64,000 nt of DNA. Origin: UBA11512 sp964623895 (lineage in GTDB: Bacteria > Bacillota > Clostridia > Oscillospirales > CAG-272). The notes beneath the pieces were generated by a model. It worked only from the letters and a program-made list of their open reading frames with translations. It searched no databases and was not told the DNA's origin. How positions within the stretch are numbered: position 1 is the first letter of the stretch; each line of letters opens with the position of its first letter. Shown piece after piece: positions 9,275 to 17,523 of the stretch. The position numbers and the translations under genes are program-made. The stretch covers positions 18,488 to 82,487 of the forward strand of contig CAZUWA010000002.1 in assembly GCA_964623895.1 (NCBI GenBank), written 5' to 3'.

Positions 9275-9387
9275 TGTGGATAACTTGCAAAAGTCTGTGG
9301 AAAAAGTTATAAAGCCCGATAAATAGTGGGTTCGCGATCGCACAATTTCCTAGAAACTGTGGATAACCCTGTGGAAATTGTGGAAAA
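9275..9387 (+). promoter_or_regulatory. DnaA-box cluster upstream of the dnaD-dnaC operon
   Basis: The 358-base gap between tsaD and the DnaD-domain gene holds five DnaA-box-like 9-mers in one orientation. Two are perfect (TGTGGATAA, reverse complement of TTATCCACA) at 9275-9283 and 9358-9366. Three differ by one or two bases (TGTGGAAAA at 9296-9304, TGTGGAAAT at 9370-9378, TGTGGAAAA at 9379-9387). The first two flank or overlap a promoter-like -35/-10 pair. I see no gene in this gap; a 92-codon antisense frame over the boxes has no ribosome site. Confidence 0.75.
9285..9313 (+). promoter_or_regulatory. Putative sigma-A promoter of dnaD-dnaC-rnmV, overlapped by a DnaA box
   Basis: TTGCAA (9285-9290), a 17-base spacer, then TATAAA (9308-9313). 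A DnaA box (9296-9304) lies in the spacer and a perfect one (9275-9283) ends one base before the -35. This is a repressor-operator layout. Transcript start would be near 9320, leaving a leader of about 170 bases that contains three more boxes. Confidence 0.55.
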
Positions 9388-9490
9388 CAGCTTGCCAAAA
9401 TAGCGAAAAAATATTTATTCAAACTGCACAAAATGCGAATAGCGAAAGCAAGCCGAGAAAACTGCTGAATACGGGAAGATCGGAAAAATT

Positions 9491-10570
9491 ATGAAATTAG
9501 AACTGAACTATCAAAGCGCCGTCATAAACCTTCCGGGGGCTGTTGCGGAAAAACTTGATAACGCAGGAGAGACCGACCTAAAGGTATTGCTCTTTCTTGC
9601 GGCGCATCCGGAATGCATGGAAGACTTTGACAGCGCGAAAACGGCTGTCGCACTCAACATATCCGACCGCGAGATCGAGCAGTCCGTTGCCTTTTGGCGC
9701 GGTGCGGGAATATTAAAAAGCGGCAAAACCTCAAAAAAAGCAATCAAGGCGCCGCAAAAGCAGGAAAGCGCCGCAGACGAGCAAACCGATCGGGAAAATG
9801 ATATCCGTTCGGGCGCGCCGATCGTGGCATCGCGTGTCAAAGATCTACCCGTTTACACCGGCGCTGAGATCGAACAGTTGATGCATGAACGCAAAAAACT
9901 GAAAAATCTGTTAAGAGACTGTCAGAGCATTCTCGGAAAAGTATTCAACGTCTCGGAGAGCAACAAAATTATCGCCCTTTCGAGTTATCTGCAATTACCG
10001 GATGAGTACATTCTTCTTCTTTGCAGTTATTGTGTCAGCAAAGATCGCGCAAGCGTTCCGTATGTAGTTTCGGAAGCGGTGCGGTTACACGACAGCGGAG
10101 TCACCGATTACCAAAAACTGGAGGAATATATCTCACAGAGAGAAGCGCAGAATGACTTCAACAACTTTATCCGCCATCTTTCCGGCATCGGCGACCGCGT
10201 CTTAACTCCCTACGAAGAAAAAACCTTTGCCAAATGGGCAGGCTTCGGCTATTCGAAAGAAGTCATTACCTGCGCATATCGGATCTCGGTAGACAGTACC
10301 GCCAAAATCGTTTTCAAGCATATGGACAAAATCTTGCAAACTTGGCATGATGCCGGCGTGAAGACCTTGGAGGACGCCAAGGATTTCACCGCAAAACATA
10401 CCGAAGAGATAAAAAAATTGTATGCACTAAAAAAGGAAAAGGAAAAAAGCGGTACGCCAAAAGCAGAAAACAAGGAAGACTTTGTCAGTTTCGATACCGA
10501 TGAATTTTTCGCTGCCGCACTGAAAAAGAGCGAGGAAGAGTTAAAATCATCGGAAAGTGAAAGTCAATAA
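9491..10570 (+). CDS. DnaD-domain replication initiation protein
   Basis: A 359-residue protein. The N-terminal region (about 1-75) looks like the winged-helix part of DnaD/DnaB-type loaders. The rest carries two DnaD-like helical repeats (about 115-205 and 220-300); the second contains the DDBH2-type pattern KWAGFGYSKEVITCAYRISV. The C-terminal 60 residues are charged and low in complexity. DnaD and DnaB remodel DNA and recruit the helicase loader at oriC or stalled forks. The gene precedes the loader ATPase, like the dnaB-dnaI pair of Bacillus. ATG at 9491 follows a GGGAAGATCGG stretch. Confidence 0.85.
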   Translation: MKLELNYQSAVINLPGAVAEKLDNAGETDLKVLLFLAAHPECMEDFDSAKTAVALNISDREIEQSVAFWRGAGILKSGKTSKKAIKAPQKQESAADEQTDRENDIRSGAPIVASRVKDLPVYTGAEIEQLMHERKKLKNLLRDCQSILGKVFNVSESNKIIALSSYLQLPDEYILLLCSYCVSKDRASVPYVVSEAVRLHDSGVTDYQKLEEYISQREAQNDFNNFIRHLSGIGDRVLTPYEEKTFAKWAGFGYSKEVITCAYRISVDSTAKIVFKHMDKILQTWHDAGVKTLEDAKDFTAKHTEEIKKLYALKKEKEKSGTPKAENKEDFVSFDTDEFFAAALKKSEEELKSSESESQ

Positions 10571-10707
10571 AAAGAATACCGCGTGGAACCTTTGATCGGC
10601 TTACACGATCCGTTTAATTAAACATCCCCGTTTCACGCAAAGATCTTACCTTTCAATATTCACGATTACGATTTGTGCCGTCGCAAAGCGGCAAAATGGA
10701 GATTCAC

Positions 10708-11667
10708 ATGAGTTACAGTCCCGAAGTTTACGCAAAAGTCAAAAAGGAATATGAACGGCGTCGGCAAAAGGTAAGCGAAGAGCAGGAAGCGCATCTCCGC
10801 TATTTTGAAGAGCACATTCCCGGCGGCAGAGAGATCGAAGAGATCCTTTCAAAGACAGGACTGCGCATCATGGAGGCGATCTCCGCACCGGACCGAGAAA
10901 AAGCCCTTGCGGCAGTCCGAAAAGAAAATGAAACGTTGGTCGCACGCAGAGCGGCGCTTTTGACCTTCAACGGTCTTCCTGCCGATTACTGCGATGCGCA
11001 CTACATCTGTCCCAACTGTTTTGACACCGGCTACAAGGACGGCAAGACCTGCACCTGCATGAGGGAACTGCTCTATAAAGCACAGGCAGAGTTTTCAGGG
11101 CTTGGCATGTTGCTTTCCGGGCAATCCTTCGAAAATTTTAATACAGAATACTATCCCGATCCCGCGCGCGCCAAGGGAATTCTGAAATTCTGCAAAGAAT
11201 ATGCCGAAAACTGCGTGGAAAAGAACAGGAACTTACTGTTCTTGGGCGGCACAGGTCTCGGAAAGACGCATCTTTCCACCGCCATTGCCGATAGAGTGAT
11301 GAAAACCGGCAACAGCGTGGTCTATGAAAGCGCGCCGAATATTTTTGCCGATTTCCAGTATGAACGCTTCGGCAGAAGCTTTTCCGATCAGTCCGCTTCC
11401 AGAACCGAGAAGTATTTTTCAGCGGATCTGCTGATCATCGACGATCTGGGCAGTGAAATGATCAATCAATTCACTATCTCTGCTCTGTACAACCTCTTGA
11501 ACACACGCTTGGTCAGCGGAAGACCGATCCTGATTAACACCAACCTATCGCAAAAAGAATTGCGAGATCACTATGAGAGTCGGATCACCAGTCGCATTTT
11601 CGGAGAATTTACCCTCATTTTATTAGAGGGCAAAGACATCCGAATGCAGAAAAAATTCGGAAAATGA
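10708..11667 (+). CDS. Helicase-loader ATPase (DnaC/DnaI type)
   Basis: A 319-residue AAA+ ATPase that would load the replicative helicase. It has a coiled N-terminal region, a zinc-binding CPNCFDTGYKDGKTCTC (about 93-110), Walker A GGTGLGKTHLS (about 179), Walker B LLIIDDLGSE, and a terminal SRITSRIFGEFTLI (sensor/arginine region). I chose the ATG at 10708 because GGAG lies six bases upstream; in-frame GTG 10675 and ATG 10696 are alternatives. The stop overlaps the next start in an ATGA. The gap before it (10571-10707) shows no gene. Confidence 0.9.
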   Translation: MSYSPEVYAKVKKEYERRRQKVSEEQEAHLRYFEEHIPGGREIEEILSKTGLRIMEAISAPDREKALAAVRKENETLVARRAALLTFNGLPADYCDAHYICPNCFDTGYKDGKTCTCMRELLYKAQAEFSGLGMLLSGQSFENFNTEYYPDPARAKGILKFCKEYAENCVEKNRNLLFLGGTGLGKTHLSTAIADRVMKTGNSVVYESAPNIFADFQYERFGRSFSDQSASRTEKYFSADLLIIDDLGSEMINQFTISALYNLLNTRLVSGRPILINTNLSQKELRDHYESRITSRIFGEFTLILLEGKDIRMQKKFGK

Positions 11668-12248
11668 TGACAGTCAAAAAACCGACTCTGATCTATCCGG
11701 TGATCGTGGAAGGGAAATACGACAGAATCAAGTTGTCCTCCCTTTTTGAGGGACAGTTCATTGAAACAAGTGGTTTCAGCATCTTTAAAGATCACGAAAA
11801 GCAGTCGTTTTTTCGCCGCCTTGCAGAAAAAAGTCCTCTCATTTTGCTTACCGACAGTGATGGTGCAGGGATGTTGATCCGCAACCGCATGAAAGCGCTG
11901 ATCCCGAAAGATCGTCTGATACACCTCTACATTCCGCAGGTCTGTGGCAAAGAAAAGCGGAAGGATGCCCCTTCCAAGGAGGGCATTTTGGGGGTGGAAG
12001 GAACCGATACCGCACTTTTGCGCGCCCTTCTCGCACCCTACACTGCTGATGCCGCAAAGCGCTCGCACAGCCTACCGCTTCGCAGGATCGAACTGTATGA
12101 AAAGGGCTACGACGGCACACCCGATGCAAAAGAAAAGAGAAGAGCCCTTTGTAAACGGCTTTCTCTGCCGGAAAACCTTTCTACCTCGGCGCTCCTCGAT
12201 GCTTTGAATCTGCTCTATACAAGAGAAGAACTCGAAAAGATTCTGTAA
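11664..12248 (+). CDS. Toprim-domain protein, RNase M5-like with DUF4093-type C-terminus
   Basis: A 194-residue protein with a Toprim domain: the conserved acidic motif VIVEGKYDRIKL (about 13-24) and LLTDSDGAGMLIR (about 60-72). RNase M5 uses this fold to mature 5S rRNA. The C-terminal 80 residues (KRIELYEKGYDG onward) look like the DUF4093 region of clostridial relatives. It overlaps the helicase-loader gene by four bases. RNase M5 is the best match, but a primase-like or other Toprim function cannot be excluded. The 12249-12424 gap after it has hairpins (TTGAC-TATC-GTCAA at about 12293-12306) and a fragment of a dispersed AAAGTTTTGAGG sequence. Confidence 0.7.
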   Translation: MMTVKKPTLIYPVIVEGKYDRIKLSSLFEGQFIETSGFSIFKDHEKQSFFRRLAEKSPLILLTDSDGAGMLIRNRMKALIPKDRLIHLYIPQVCGKEKRKDAPSKEGILGVEGTDTALLRALLAPYTADAAKRSHSLPLRRIELYEKGYDGTPDAKEKRRALCKRLSLPENLSTSALLDALNLLYTREELEKIL

Positions 12249-12424
12249 AAATTACCGATCCTGCCCTTACCGAGGTTTTACTGGTTTCCTCCTTGACTAT
12301 CGTCAAAAAAACGCAGGAAAACCTCAAAAGCGAAAAACAAACTCTTGTTTAAAGTTTTGAGGAGACTCTTTTTCGAAAAGTGTGCGGTTCATCCTTCAAA
12401 CGCACCGGGCAAGGCATGAGATCT

Positions 12425-13333
12425 TTACAAGTGCCGTACACCTTTTTTATCCATAGCAAGATCAACCGCCCTTGCCAAAATATCGGAAAGAGTCTCAACG
12501 GCTTCGTCCACCTCCTTGAGCGAAACGAAAAAGCCGCGACCGCGCCGCAAAACATCCTCCAACTCCGGTGGGATCTCACTGTTTCCCGCTTTCTCGAAGG
12601 TATTGGCAACCAAGGTTGAAACATCAACCACCGTCGGTACACCAATGGCAATGACCGGTATGCCAAAGACTTCCTTTGAAAAACCGGGACGGTCATTCCC
12701 CACACCGGCACCGGGAGAGATCCCGGCATTTGACAGTTGCACCGTGCGGCAAAGTCTGTCGATCGATCCCGCCGCAAGGGCATCAACCGCCAGAATTACA
12801 GTGGGATTCAACATTTTTGCGACCGCGTTCACCACCTCTACACTTTCTATCCCCGTGTCCCCCAGCACACCGGGTGCCAACGCGCACACTGCACGCTGAT
12901 CAAGCGCTTCAAAAAGGGCAGGATCGAATTTTTTTAAATGTCCCGTCACAAAGATCTTACTTTGCACAGCGGGTCCGACCGCATCGGCAGTCATTCTGCG
13001 GTTACCCAATCCGACAAGCAGGACCGGCGCATCGCTCTGCTCTTTTCCTACTTCGGCGCCGAGCAATCGCTTCAATTGAACTGCCACTGTGTCGGCAAGG
13101 AGATCTTTTTCTACCTCAGACATCAGCCACGGCTCTTTGAAAGAAAGCGTCAGATAGCACCCGACCGGCTTGCCCGTCAATTGCGCACCCTCTTCGGTCA
13201 ACACGCGTGTTTCGAAAATTTCGATCCCGTTTTGTCGACATACGAAAGAGGAAACGCCGGGTAACCCCCCTTCCCTTGCACTACTTTGTCGCTCTTCCAT
13301 CAGATCACTTCTGAAAAATTGCCGCATTTCCAT
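12425..13333 (-). CDS. gpr: Germination protease GPR (spore endopeptidase)
   Basis: A 302-residue protease that degrades small acid-soluble spore proteins during germination. Characteristic segments are LLVGLGNRRMTADAVGPAV, CALAPGVLGDTGIE, DALAAGSIDRLCRTVQLS, NAGISPGAGVGNDR and a GIPVIAIGVPTVVD stretch, including the acidic residues used for catalysis in this family. The N-terminal FFRSDLMEE is the expected propeptide region. The ATG at 13333 has a GAGG site 8 bases upstream. It shows that the organism makes endospores. A 16-base direct repeat lies upstream. Confidence 0.92.
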   Translation of the reverse strand: MEMRQFFRSDLMEERQSSAREGGLPGVSSFVCRQNGIEIFETRVLTEEGAQLTGKPVGCYLTLSFKEPWLMSEVEKDLLADTVAVQLKRLLGAEVGKEQSDAPVLLVGLGNRRMTADAVGPAVQSKIFVTGHLKKFDPALFEALDQRAVCALAPGVLGDTGIESVEVVNAVAKMLNPTVILAVDALAAGSIDRLCRTVQLSNAGISPGAGVGNDRPGFSKEVFGIPVIAIGVPTVVDVSTLVANTFEKAGNSEIPPELEDVLRRGRGFFVSLKEVDEAVETLSDILARAVDLAMDKKGVRHL

Positions 13334-13337
13334 TCAC

Positions 13338-13434
13338 TTTTCCTCTTTTCTTTCATTTTTAAAATAGTTTCTTCTTAAAACAAAGAAATTACGCATATTT
13401 TTTTCGTCAAAACAGAGATTTTCCTCTTTTCTTT
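13338..13434. repeat. 16-base direct repeat upstream of gpr
   Basis: TTTTCCTCTTTTCTTT occurs exactly at 13338-13353 and 13419-13434. Read on the - strand, the proximal copy is the gpr ribosome-site region (GAAAAGAGG). It could be chance in a pyrimidine-rich stretch. Confidence 0.4.
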
Positions 13435-13486
13435 TTGTGCATTTCTCTGAAAATTCGCAAATCTTTTCAAGAAAAGAAAATAACCG

Positions 13487-13515
13487 TTGCGAAATGCGAA
13501 AAAAAATGCTATAAT
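13487..13515 (+). promoter_or_regulatory. Sigma-A promoter of the oligopeptide-binding lipoprotein gene
   Basis: TTGCGA (13487-13492), 17-base spacer, TATAAT (13510-13515), 66 bases before the ATG. Confidence 0.65.
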
Positions 13516-13581
13516 AGGAAATAAAAAGAGAAGTACTGTCCTTCAGTATTCAACTTTATTCAGATACCGGGAGAAAATTTG

Positions 13582-15552
13582 ATGAAACGAATTATTGCAA
13601 CAGTTCTGACACTCCTCATACTGACATTCACACTCTGCGGATGTACAGTATATTATAGCTTGTTCGGCTATGACGAGGACTACACCGGCCCGCTGATCGA
13701 AGCATATCTTTCCGATATGCCGACCACCTTTGACCCGATGTACGCTTACACCGATGAATCCGCCGCTTTTGTCATGTCACTCATTTACGAGGGACTTTAC
13801 AAGTACAACGAAGACGGCAAAGTCGTAAACGCCCTTGCCAAGAGTTATAAAAAGACTCTTTGGGATGCGGAAACAGGAGAATTTCAGATCGAAATCACCA
13901 TCAAAAAAAGCTATTGGAGCGACCAGACGCTTGTCTCTGCCGACCAGTTCGTTTATGCATGGAGAAGAATTTTAGATCCCGAGGTGACTTCGCCTGCGGC
14001 AAGTCTGCTGTATGATATCAAGAATGCACAGGCAATCAAAAATGCAGATGAATCCGCTTCGGAAGACGGCTTTATGACCAAGCACGACCTTGGCGCAACC
14101 GCTACAGCGACCGACATCATTCGTATTGATTTTGAGCCGAAAAAGGATGCGGAAGGCAAATTTGTCGAGCCTGATCTGGATGCATTCTTTGAAAAACTTG
14201 CAAGCCCGATGTTGGTTCCTGTCCGTTCCGACTGCGTTTCAAAACTGACAGATTGGGCTTCCAACAACGGAACCGTTTATGCAAACGGTCCCTTCTTCCT
14301 CAAGACCTTCTACTACAACACGGAAGGTTACGACGATCAGATCCATCTTGAAAGAAACAAATATTATATGCGTGACGAAGAAGTCGATCCGATCGACAGT
14401 TACGTCAAACCTTACGGATTTCTTATTTCTTGCGCAAAAGCGGACGTTGTGAGAGACGAGCAAGGTAAGATCGTCGAGACCTTGAAGAGTTACTCAAGCG
14501 CTGCGGAGAGAGCTTTGGCACGTTACAACGAAGGATTGGTCTCTCTCTTGGGTTATTTGCCTCTTTCGGAGAGAAACAACTATAAGGATCAGGTCAAGAC
14601 CTACGACACTCTCTTCACCCACAGTTATTATTTCAACACAAAAAATCCCTTGTTCGAAAAAGCAGAGGTCCGTCAGGCACTTTCAATGGCGCTTGATCGT
14701 ACAGAACTGGCAAACCGCATCGTATTTGCTTCGGCAGCAACCTCTGTTGTCAATCCATTGGCATTTGCAAACGGATATTCCGGAAAGACCTCTTTCTCGG
14801 CAGGTTCCTCCTCTCCCATCAAGGAGACAGCGGAATTTGACGCTGCGAAAGATCTTCTGAAGCAAGCAGGCGTGACAAGCGGAAGTTTCACCATCACCGT
14901 TAAATCAGGCGATGAGGTCGCTCTTGCAAGTGCAGAATACTGCAAAGAAGTTTGGGGAAAATTGGGCTTTACGGTAACCATTCGGGAATTGGAATGTCTC
15001 ACCTACAACGAAAACGACTATTCCGGCATTCTCGATCTGTATAAAGAATGTTTCTATGCCAACGGTGAAGATTATGTCATCGACACGGCCAATAAACTCA
15101 ATCTGTCCATTCCAGAAAGTTACAAGGTCAAGATCGACGGCGTAGATACCGGCAAGGTCGAAGGATACGACGTCATTGCGGTAGATCTCTATCAGAGTTC
15201 GACGAGTGCTTTCTCCACCCTTGCACAGTATTCGAAATACTTCTCCGGCGGAGCGATCGACCTGTCCAAAGCACAGGATGCCTATCAGCCTGTCGCGCCT
15301 TTGACAAGTTATGACAACGAACAGTATAACGAATACATTCAGAAAGCGTATGACGCTACCGATGCTGCAACGAGAAACGAGTATCTTTACAAGGCAGAAG
15401 AACTTCTGATGACGGAAGTTCCGGTCATGCCACTGTTCACACAGCAGACCTCCGTACTCATCAAATCGAATCTGAAGGGCGTTAATTTCTCCTTTGGAGG
15501 TACACCTATCTTTACAAAGGTGACCGACAAAGACTATAAAGAAGAAGATTAA
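13582..15552 (+). CDS. ABC transporter substrate-binding lipoprotein, oligopeptide (OppA/SBP_bac_5) type
   Basis: A 656-residue extracytoplasmic binding protein anchored by lipid: the signal peptide ends in LTFTLCGC with Cys as the modified residue. The body has the SBP_bac_5 layout (SDMPTTFDPMYAYTDESA near the N-terminus, YANGPFFLKTFYYN, VRQALSMALDRTELANRIV in the middle), typical of peptide or nickel binders. No permease or ATPase gene is nearby, so it is an orphan component. The start is the ATG at 13582; a TTG one codon earlier is less likely. It has its own promoter and terminator, so it is a single-gene unit. Confidence 0.88.
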   Translation: MKRIIATVLTLLILTFTLCGCTVYYSLFGYDEDYTGPLIEAYLSDMPTTFDPMYAYTDESAAFVMSLIYEGLYKYNEDGKVVNALAKSYKKTLWDAETGEFQIEITIKKSYWSDQTLVSADQFVYAWRRILDPEVTSPAASLLYDIKNAQAIKNADESASEDGFMTKHDLGATATATDIIRIDFEPKKDAEGKFVEPDLDAFFEKLASPMLVPVRSDCVSKLTDWASNNGTVYANGPFFLKTFYYNTEGYDDQIHLERNKYYMRDEEVDPIDSYVKPYGFLISCAKADVVRDEQGKIVETLKSYSSAAERALARYNEGLVSLLGYLPLSERNNYKDQVKTYDTLFTHSYYFNTKNPLFEKAEVRQALSMALDRTELANRIVFASAATSVVNPLAFANGYSGKTSFSAGSSSPIKETAEFDAAKDLLKQAGVTSGSFTITVKSGDEVALASAEYCKEVWGKLGFTVTIRELECLTYNENDYSGILDLYKECFYANGEDYVIDTANKLNLSIPESYKVKIDGVDTGKVEGYDVIAVDLYQSSTSAFSTLAQYSKYFSGGAIDLSKAQDAYQPVAPLTSYDNEQYNEYIQKAYDATDAATRNEYLYKAEELLMTEVPVMPLFTQQTSVLIKSNLKGVNFSFGGTPIFTKVTDKDYKEED

Positions 15553-15562
15553 ATTTCGATGA

Positions 15563-15607
15563 AAAAGGCAGTTTCGGCAACCATGGGTTGCAAAACTGCC
15601 TTTTTTA
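15563..15607 (+). terminator. Rho-independent terminator
   Basis: AAGGCAGTTT pairs with AAACTGCCTT, with an inner GCAACC/GGTTGC hairpin, followed by a T-run. It ends the binding-protein transcript. Confidence 0.85.
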
Positions 15608-15626
15608 TCAAGAAAAAAGGTGAATT

Positions 15627-16178
15627 ATGATACAGTACAAATTAAAAGACAAAAACGACATCAAGCTCTTTATCCTTTATATGCTGGTTTGTCTTGACAG
15701 ACCGATGACCTACCTTGAGTTAAACGATATTCTGGTACAGGACGAATTCATCAGTTGGTTTGATTGTGCGGAATGTTTCAATGAACTTTTGGATTCCGGA
15801 AACGTGACCACCATCTATGACGGTCCAGGGCAGGTAAAATACGGAATCACCGAACAGGGAAAGCAAGTATCGGCTACGCTGTGCAGCGAGATCAGCAATT
15901 ATATCCGCGCGCAAGGAAAACGCAGTGCAATGCGTTTTCTCAACAAAGAAGCAACAGGAACGCTAAAGACCATCAGCGAAAACAGGAACGACGGTCGCGT
16001 CAACCTCAATTTCAAGTACAGCATTAACAATGAAACACTGTTAGACCTAACGCTCATTGCGGAAAACGGTTATCAAGCAGCGGCAATAGAACAGAATTTC
16101 AGAGCCGATCCGCACAATGTCTACCTTGATCTTCTCCTCTTTTTGCAGGGAAAGAATGCAGAAGGAGTTACTTTTTAA
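15627..16178 (+). CDS. DUF4364 family protein (winged-helix-like)
   Basis: A 183-residue protein that matches my recollection of the clostridial DUF4364 family. The N-terminal 75 residues look like a winged helix (DIKLFILYMLVCLDRPMTYL, then a tyrosine/glycine turn and YGITEQGKQV). The second half alternates beta and helix. DUF4364 members are predicted DNA-binding regulators of unknown target. The ATG follows an AAAAAGGTGAATT site and sits just after the preceding terminator, so it has a separate unseen promoter or relies on read-through. Confidence 0.65.
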   Translation: MIQYKLKDKNDIKLFILYMLVCLDRPMTYLELNDILVQDEFISWFDCAECFNELLDSGNVTTIYDGPGQVKYGITEQGKQVSATLCSEISNYIRAQGKRSAMRFLNKEATGTLKTISENRNDGRVNLNFKYSINNETLLDLTLIAENGYQAAAIEQNFRADPHNVYLDLLLFLQGKNAEGVTF

Positions 16179-16309
16179 AAAGCCGAGAGATCGTGTATAA
16201 AAAGATCGAAGGCGGCATCTCGGGAAAAAATAAATATCTTTTCGCGCGCAATCCACTCTTTTTTAAAAATATTGTTTTCAGCAAATTGCAAAAAAATGTG
16301 AAAAAACTA

Positions 16310-16338
16310 TTGACAAATCTTTTTTTTAATGTTATTAT
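16310..16338 (+). promoter_or_regulatory. Strong sigma-A-like promoter of the sigma-factor gene
   Basis: Consensus TTGACA (16310-16315), 17-base spacer, TATTAT (16333-16338). It lies 44 bases before the TTG start of the sigma gene. Confidence 0.75.
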
Positions 16339-16382
16339 GTGCTGTGTAAGATCAATCATGGTATTTTTTGTAGGAGTGTACT

Positions 16383-16961
16383 TTGTCTGAAAGATCGGAG
16401 ATTGTCGAATTGATCGGCAAAATAAAAGAAAACACAGATCAATTTGCACTTGAAAAACTGATCGAATTGTATAAAGCGTCCTTACAAAAGACAGCAGATT
16501 ACTATAAAAAAAATCCCGCATTTCTCAACTACACGGAAAACGAGATCTATCAGGAGATTATTATCGCTTTTGAACGTGCGGCACAGACCTATCGTGCCGA
16601 GACGGGATATACCTTCTATACGTACGCCATGCGTTGCATTCGCAACAGGATGATCTCCAACATCAGAAAGATCAAAAAAGAGGAAAAGAAAAAGCAAACA
16701 AACCGCCCCGGCAGTGTTGCCGTCTCCCCCGTTGAGCGCGACAGTGAAATACTCTCAGCCGCCGAGATCCAAGGTGTTATTTCTGATTCCGGTCTTTCCA
16801 TGCGTGAAGCAACCGTATTCAAGTTGTTCATTGCAGGAAAGAGTTACAAGGAGATTGCAAAGCTTCTCGGTTGCAACTTCAAATCTGTAGATAATGCAAT
16901 AATGCGGGCAAGATCAAAGATCCGCAGAAAATTCATAGAGCGTCGGATGGGTTCAAAGTGA
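16383..16961 (+). CDS. Sigma-70 family RNA polymerase sigma factor, SigH-like
   Basis: A 192-residue sigma factor. Region 2 includes ENEIYQEIIIAFERAAQTY and GYTFYTYAMRCIRNRMISNI; region 4 has SMREATVFKLFIAGKSYKEI followed by the recognition helix around CNFKSVDNAIMRARSKIRRK. The region 4 pattern (SY.EIA..L...KSVDNA..R.R.K) is closest to the sporulation/transition sigma factor SigH, but the protein is shorter (SigH is about 218 residues) and the usual nusG/secE neighbours are missing. Assignment to SigH itself is therefore tentative. The start is TTG with AGGAG six bases upstream. Confidence 0.75.
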   Translation: MSERSEIVELIGKIKENTDQFALEKLIELYKASLQKTADYYKKNPAFLNYTENEIYQEIIIAFERAAQTYRAETGYTFYTYAMRCIRNRMISNIRKIKKEEKKKQTNRPGSVAVSPVERDSEILSAAEIQGVISDSGLSMREATVFKLFIAGKSYKEIAKLLGCNFKSVDNAIMRARSKIRRKFIERRMGSK

Positions 16962-17011
16962 GATCTGTGGCATGTATGCCGTTTGATATAGCGGGAGACC
17001 GCACCCCATAT

Positions 17012-17085
17012 GCCCGTGTAGCTTAATGAAGAGCGTTGTGACCCCATATGTTTCAAAGGTGGCGGTGTAAATCCGTCCTCAGGGT
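17012..17085 (+). pseudogene. Degenerate tRNA-like sequence (tRNA relic, CAT-type anticodon loop)
   Basis: The sequence follows a tRNA plan: acceptor-like GCCCGTG, then TA, D-arm GCTT-AATGAA-GAGC, an anticodon-like arm GTGAC-CCCATAT-GTTTC, and a T-arm GGCGG-TGTAAAT-CCGTC. It departs from a working tRNA: the D-loop lacks GG, position 33 would be C not T, the T-loop is TGT not TTC, two extra bases precede the anticodon stem, and the 3' strand CTCAGGG does not close the acceptor. There is no encoded CCA. A 10-base repeat ACCCCATATG occurs at 17003-17012 and 17041-17050. Confidence 0.4.
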
Positions 17086-17117
17086 AAAATTAATATCGCA
17101 AAGCGAGGAAAAAACAC

Positions 17118-17402
17118 ATGTACGAAGACATCACATTGACTTGTAAAGAATGCGGAAACGAATTCACATTCACCGCAGGCGAGCAGGCTTTCTACGCAGA
17201 AAAAGGCTTCCAGAATAAGCCGAAGATGTGCAAGGCTTGCCGTCAGGCAAAGAAGGCAGGCGCAAGCCAGCAGGAAACTCCCCGTGAAATGTTCACCTGC
17301 ACCTGCGCAAACTGCGGCGGTGAGGCAAGCGTTCCCTTCCAGCCCAGTAATGACAGACCCGTATATTGCAGTGCATGCTATGCTGCAATGCGTCAAGGCT
17401 AA
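17118..17402 (+). CDS. Small CxxC-x17-CxxC zinc-ribbon protein
   Basis: A 94-residue protein with two zinc-binding units. The first is CKECGNEF...MCKACRQ (about 10-42). The second is CANC, exactly 17 residues, then CSAC (about 66-90), the signature of the CxxC-x17-CxxC family. A flexible Ala/Gln/Glu linker joins them. Function is unknown; nucleic-acid or protein binding is a guess. The ATG has a GAGGAAAA site. A terminator follows, so it forms a short transcription unit after the sigma gene and the tRNA-like sequence. Confidence 0.8.
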   Translation: MYEDITLTCKECGNEFTFTAGEQAFYAEKGFQNKPKMCKACRQAKKAGASQQETPREMFTCTCANCGGEASVPFQPSNDRPVYCSACYAAMRQG

Positions 17403-17448
17403 TTATATTTTAAGGTCACATAAGACACACGAGCAAGTCAAAAAAAAG

Positions 17449-17483
17449 CAACAACCGATGGGCGACCATCGGTTTTGTTTTTT
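17449..17483 (+). terminator. Rho-independent terminator
   Basis: CAACCGATGG-GCGA-CCATCGGTTTTG hairpin followed by a T-run. Confidence 0.85.
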
Positions 17484-17523
17484 GCGATAAACGATCTTTC
17501 AAATGAAAGCGAAGGTCATAAAT

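Noticed and set aside
9153..9431. 92-codon - strand frame across the DnaA-box region
   Set aside because: No ribosome site, composition unlike a protein, and it runs over regulatory sequence.
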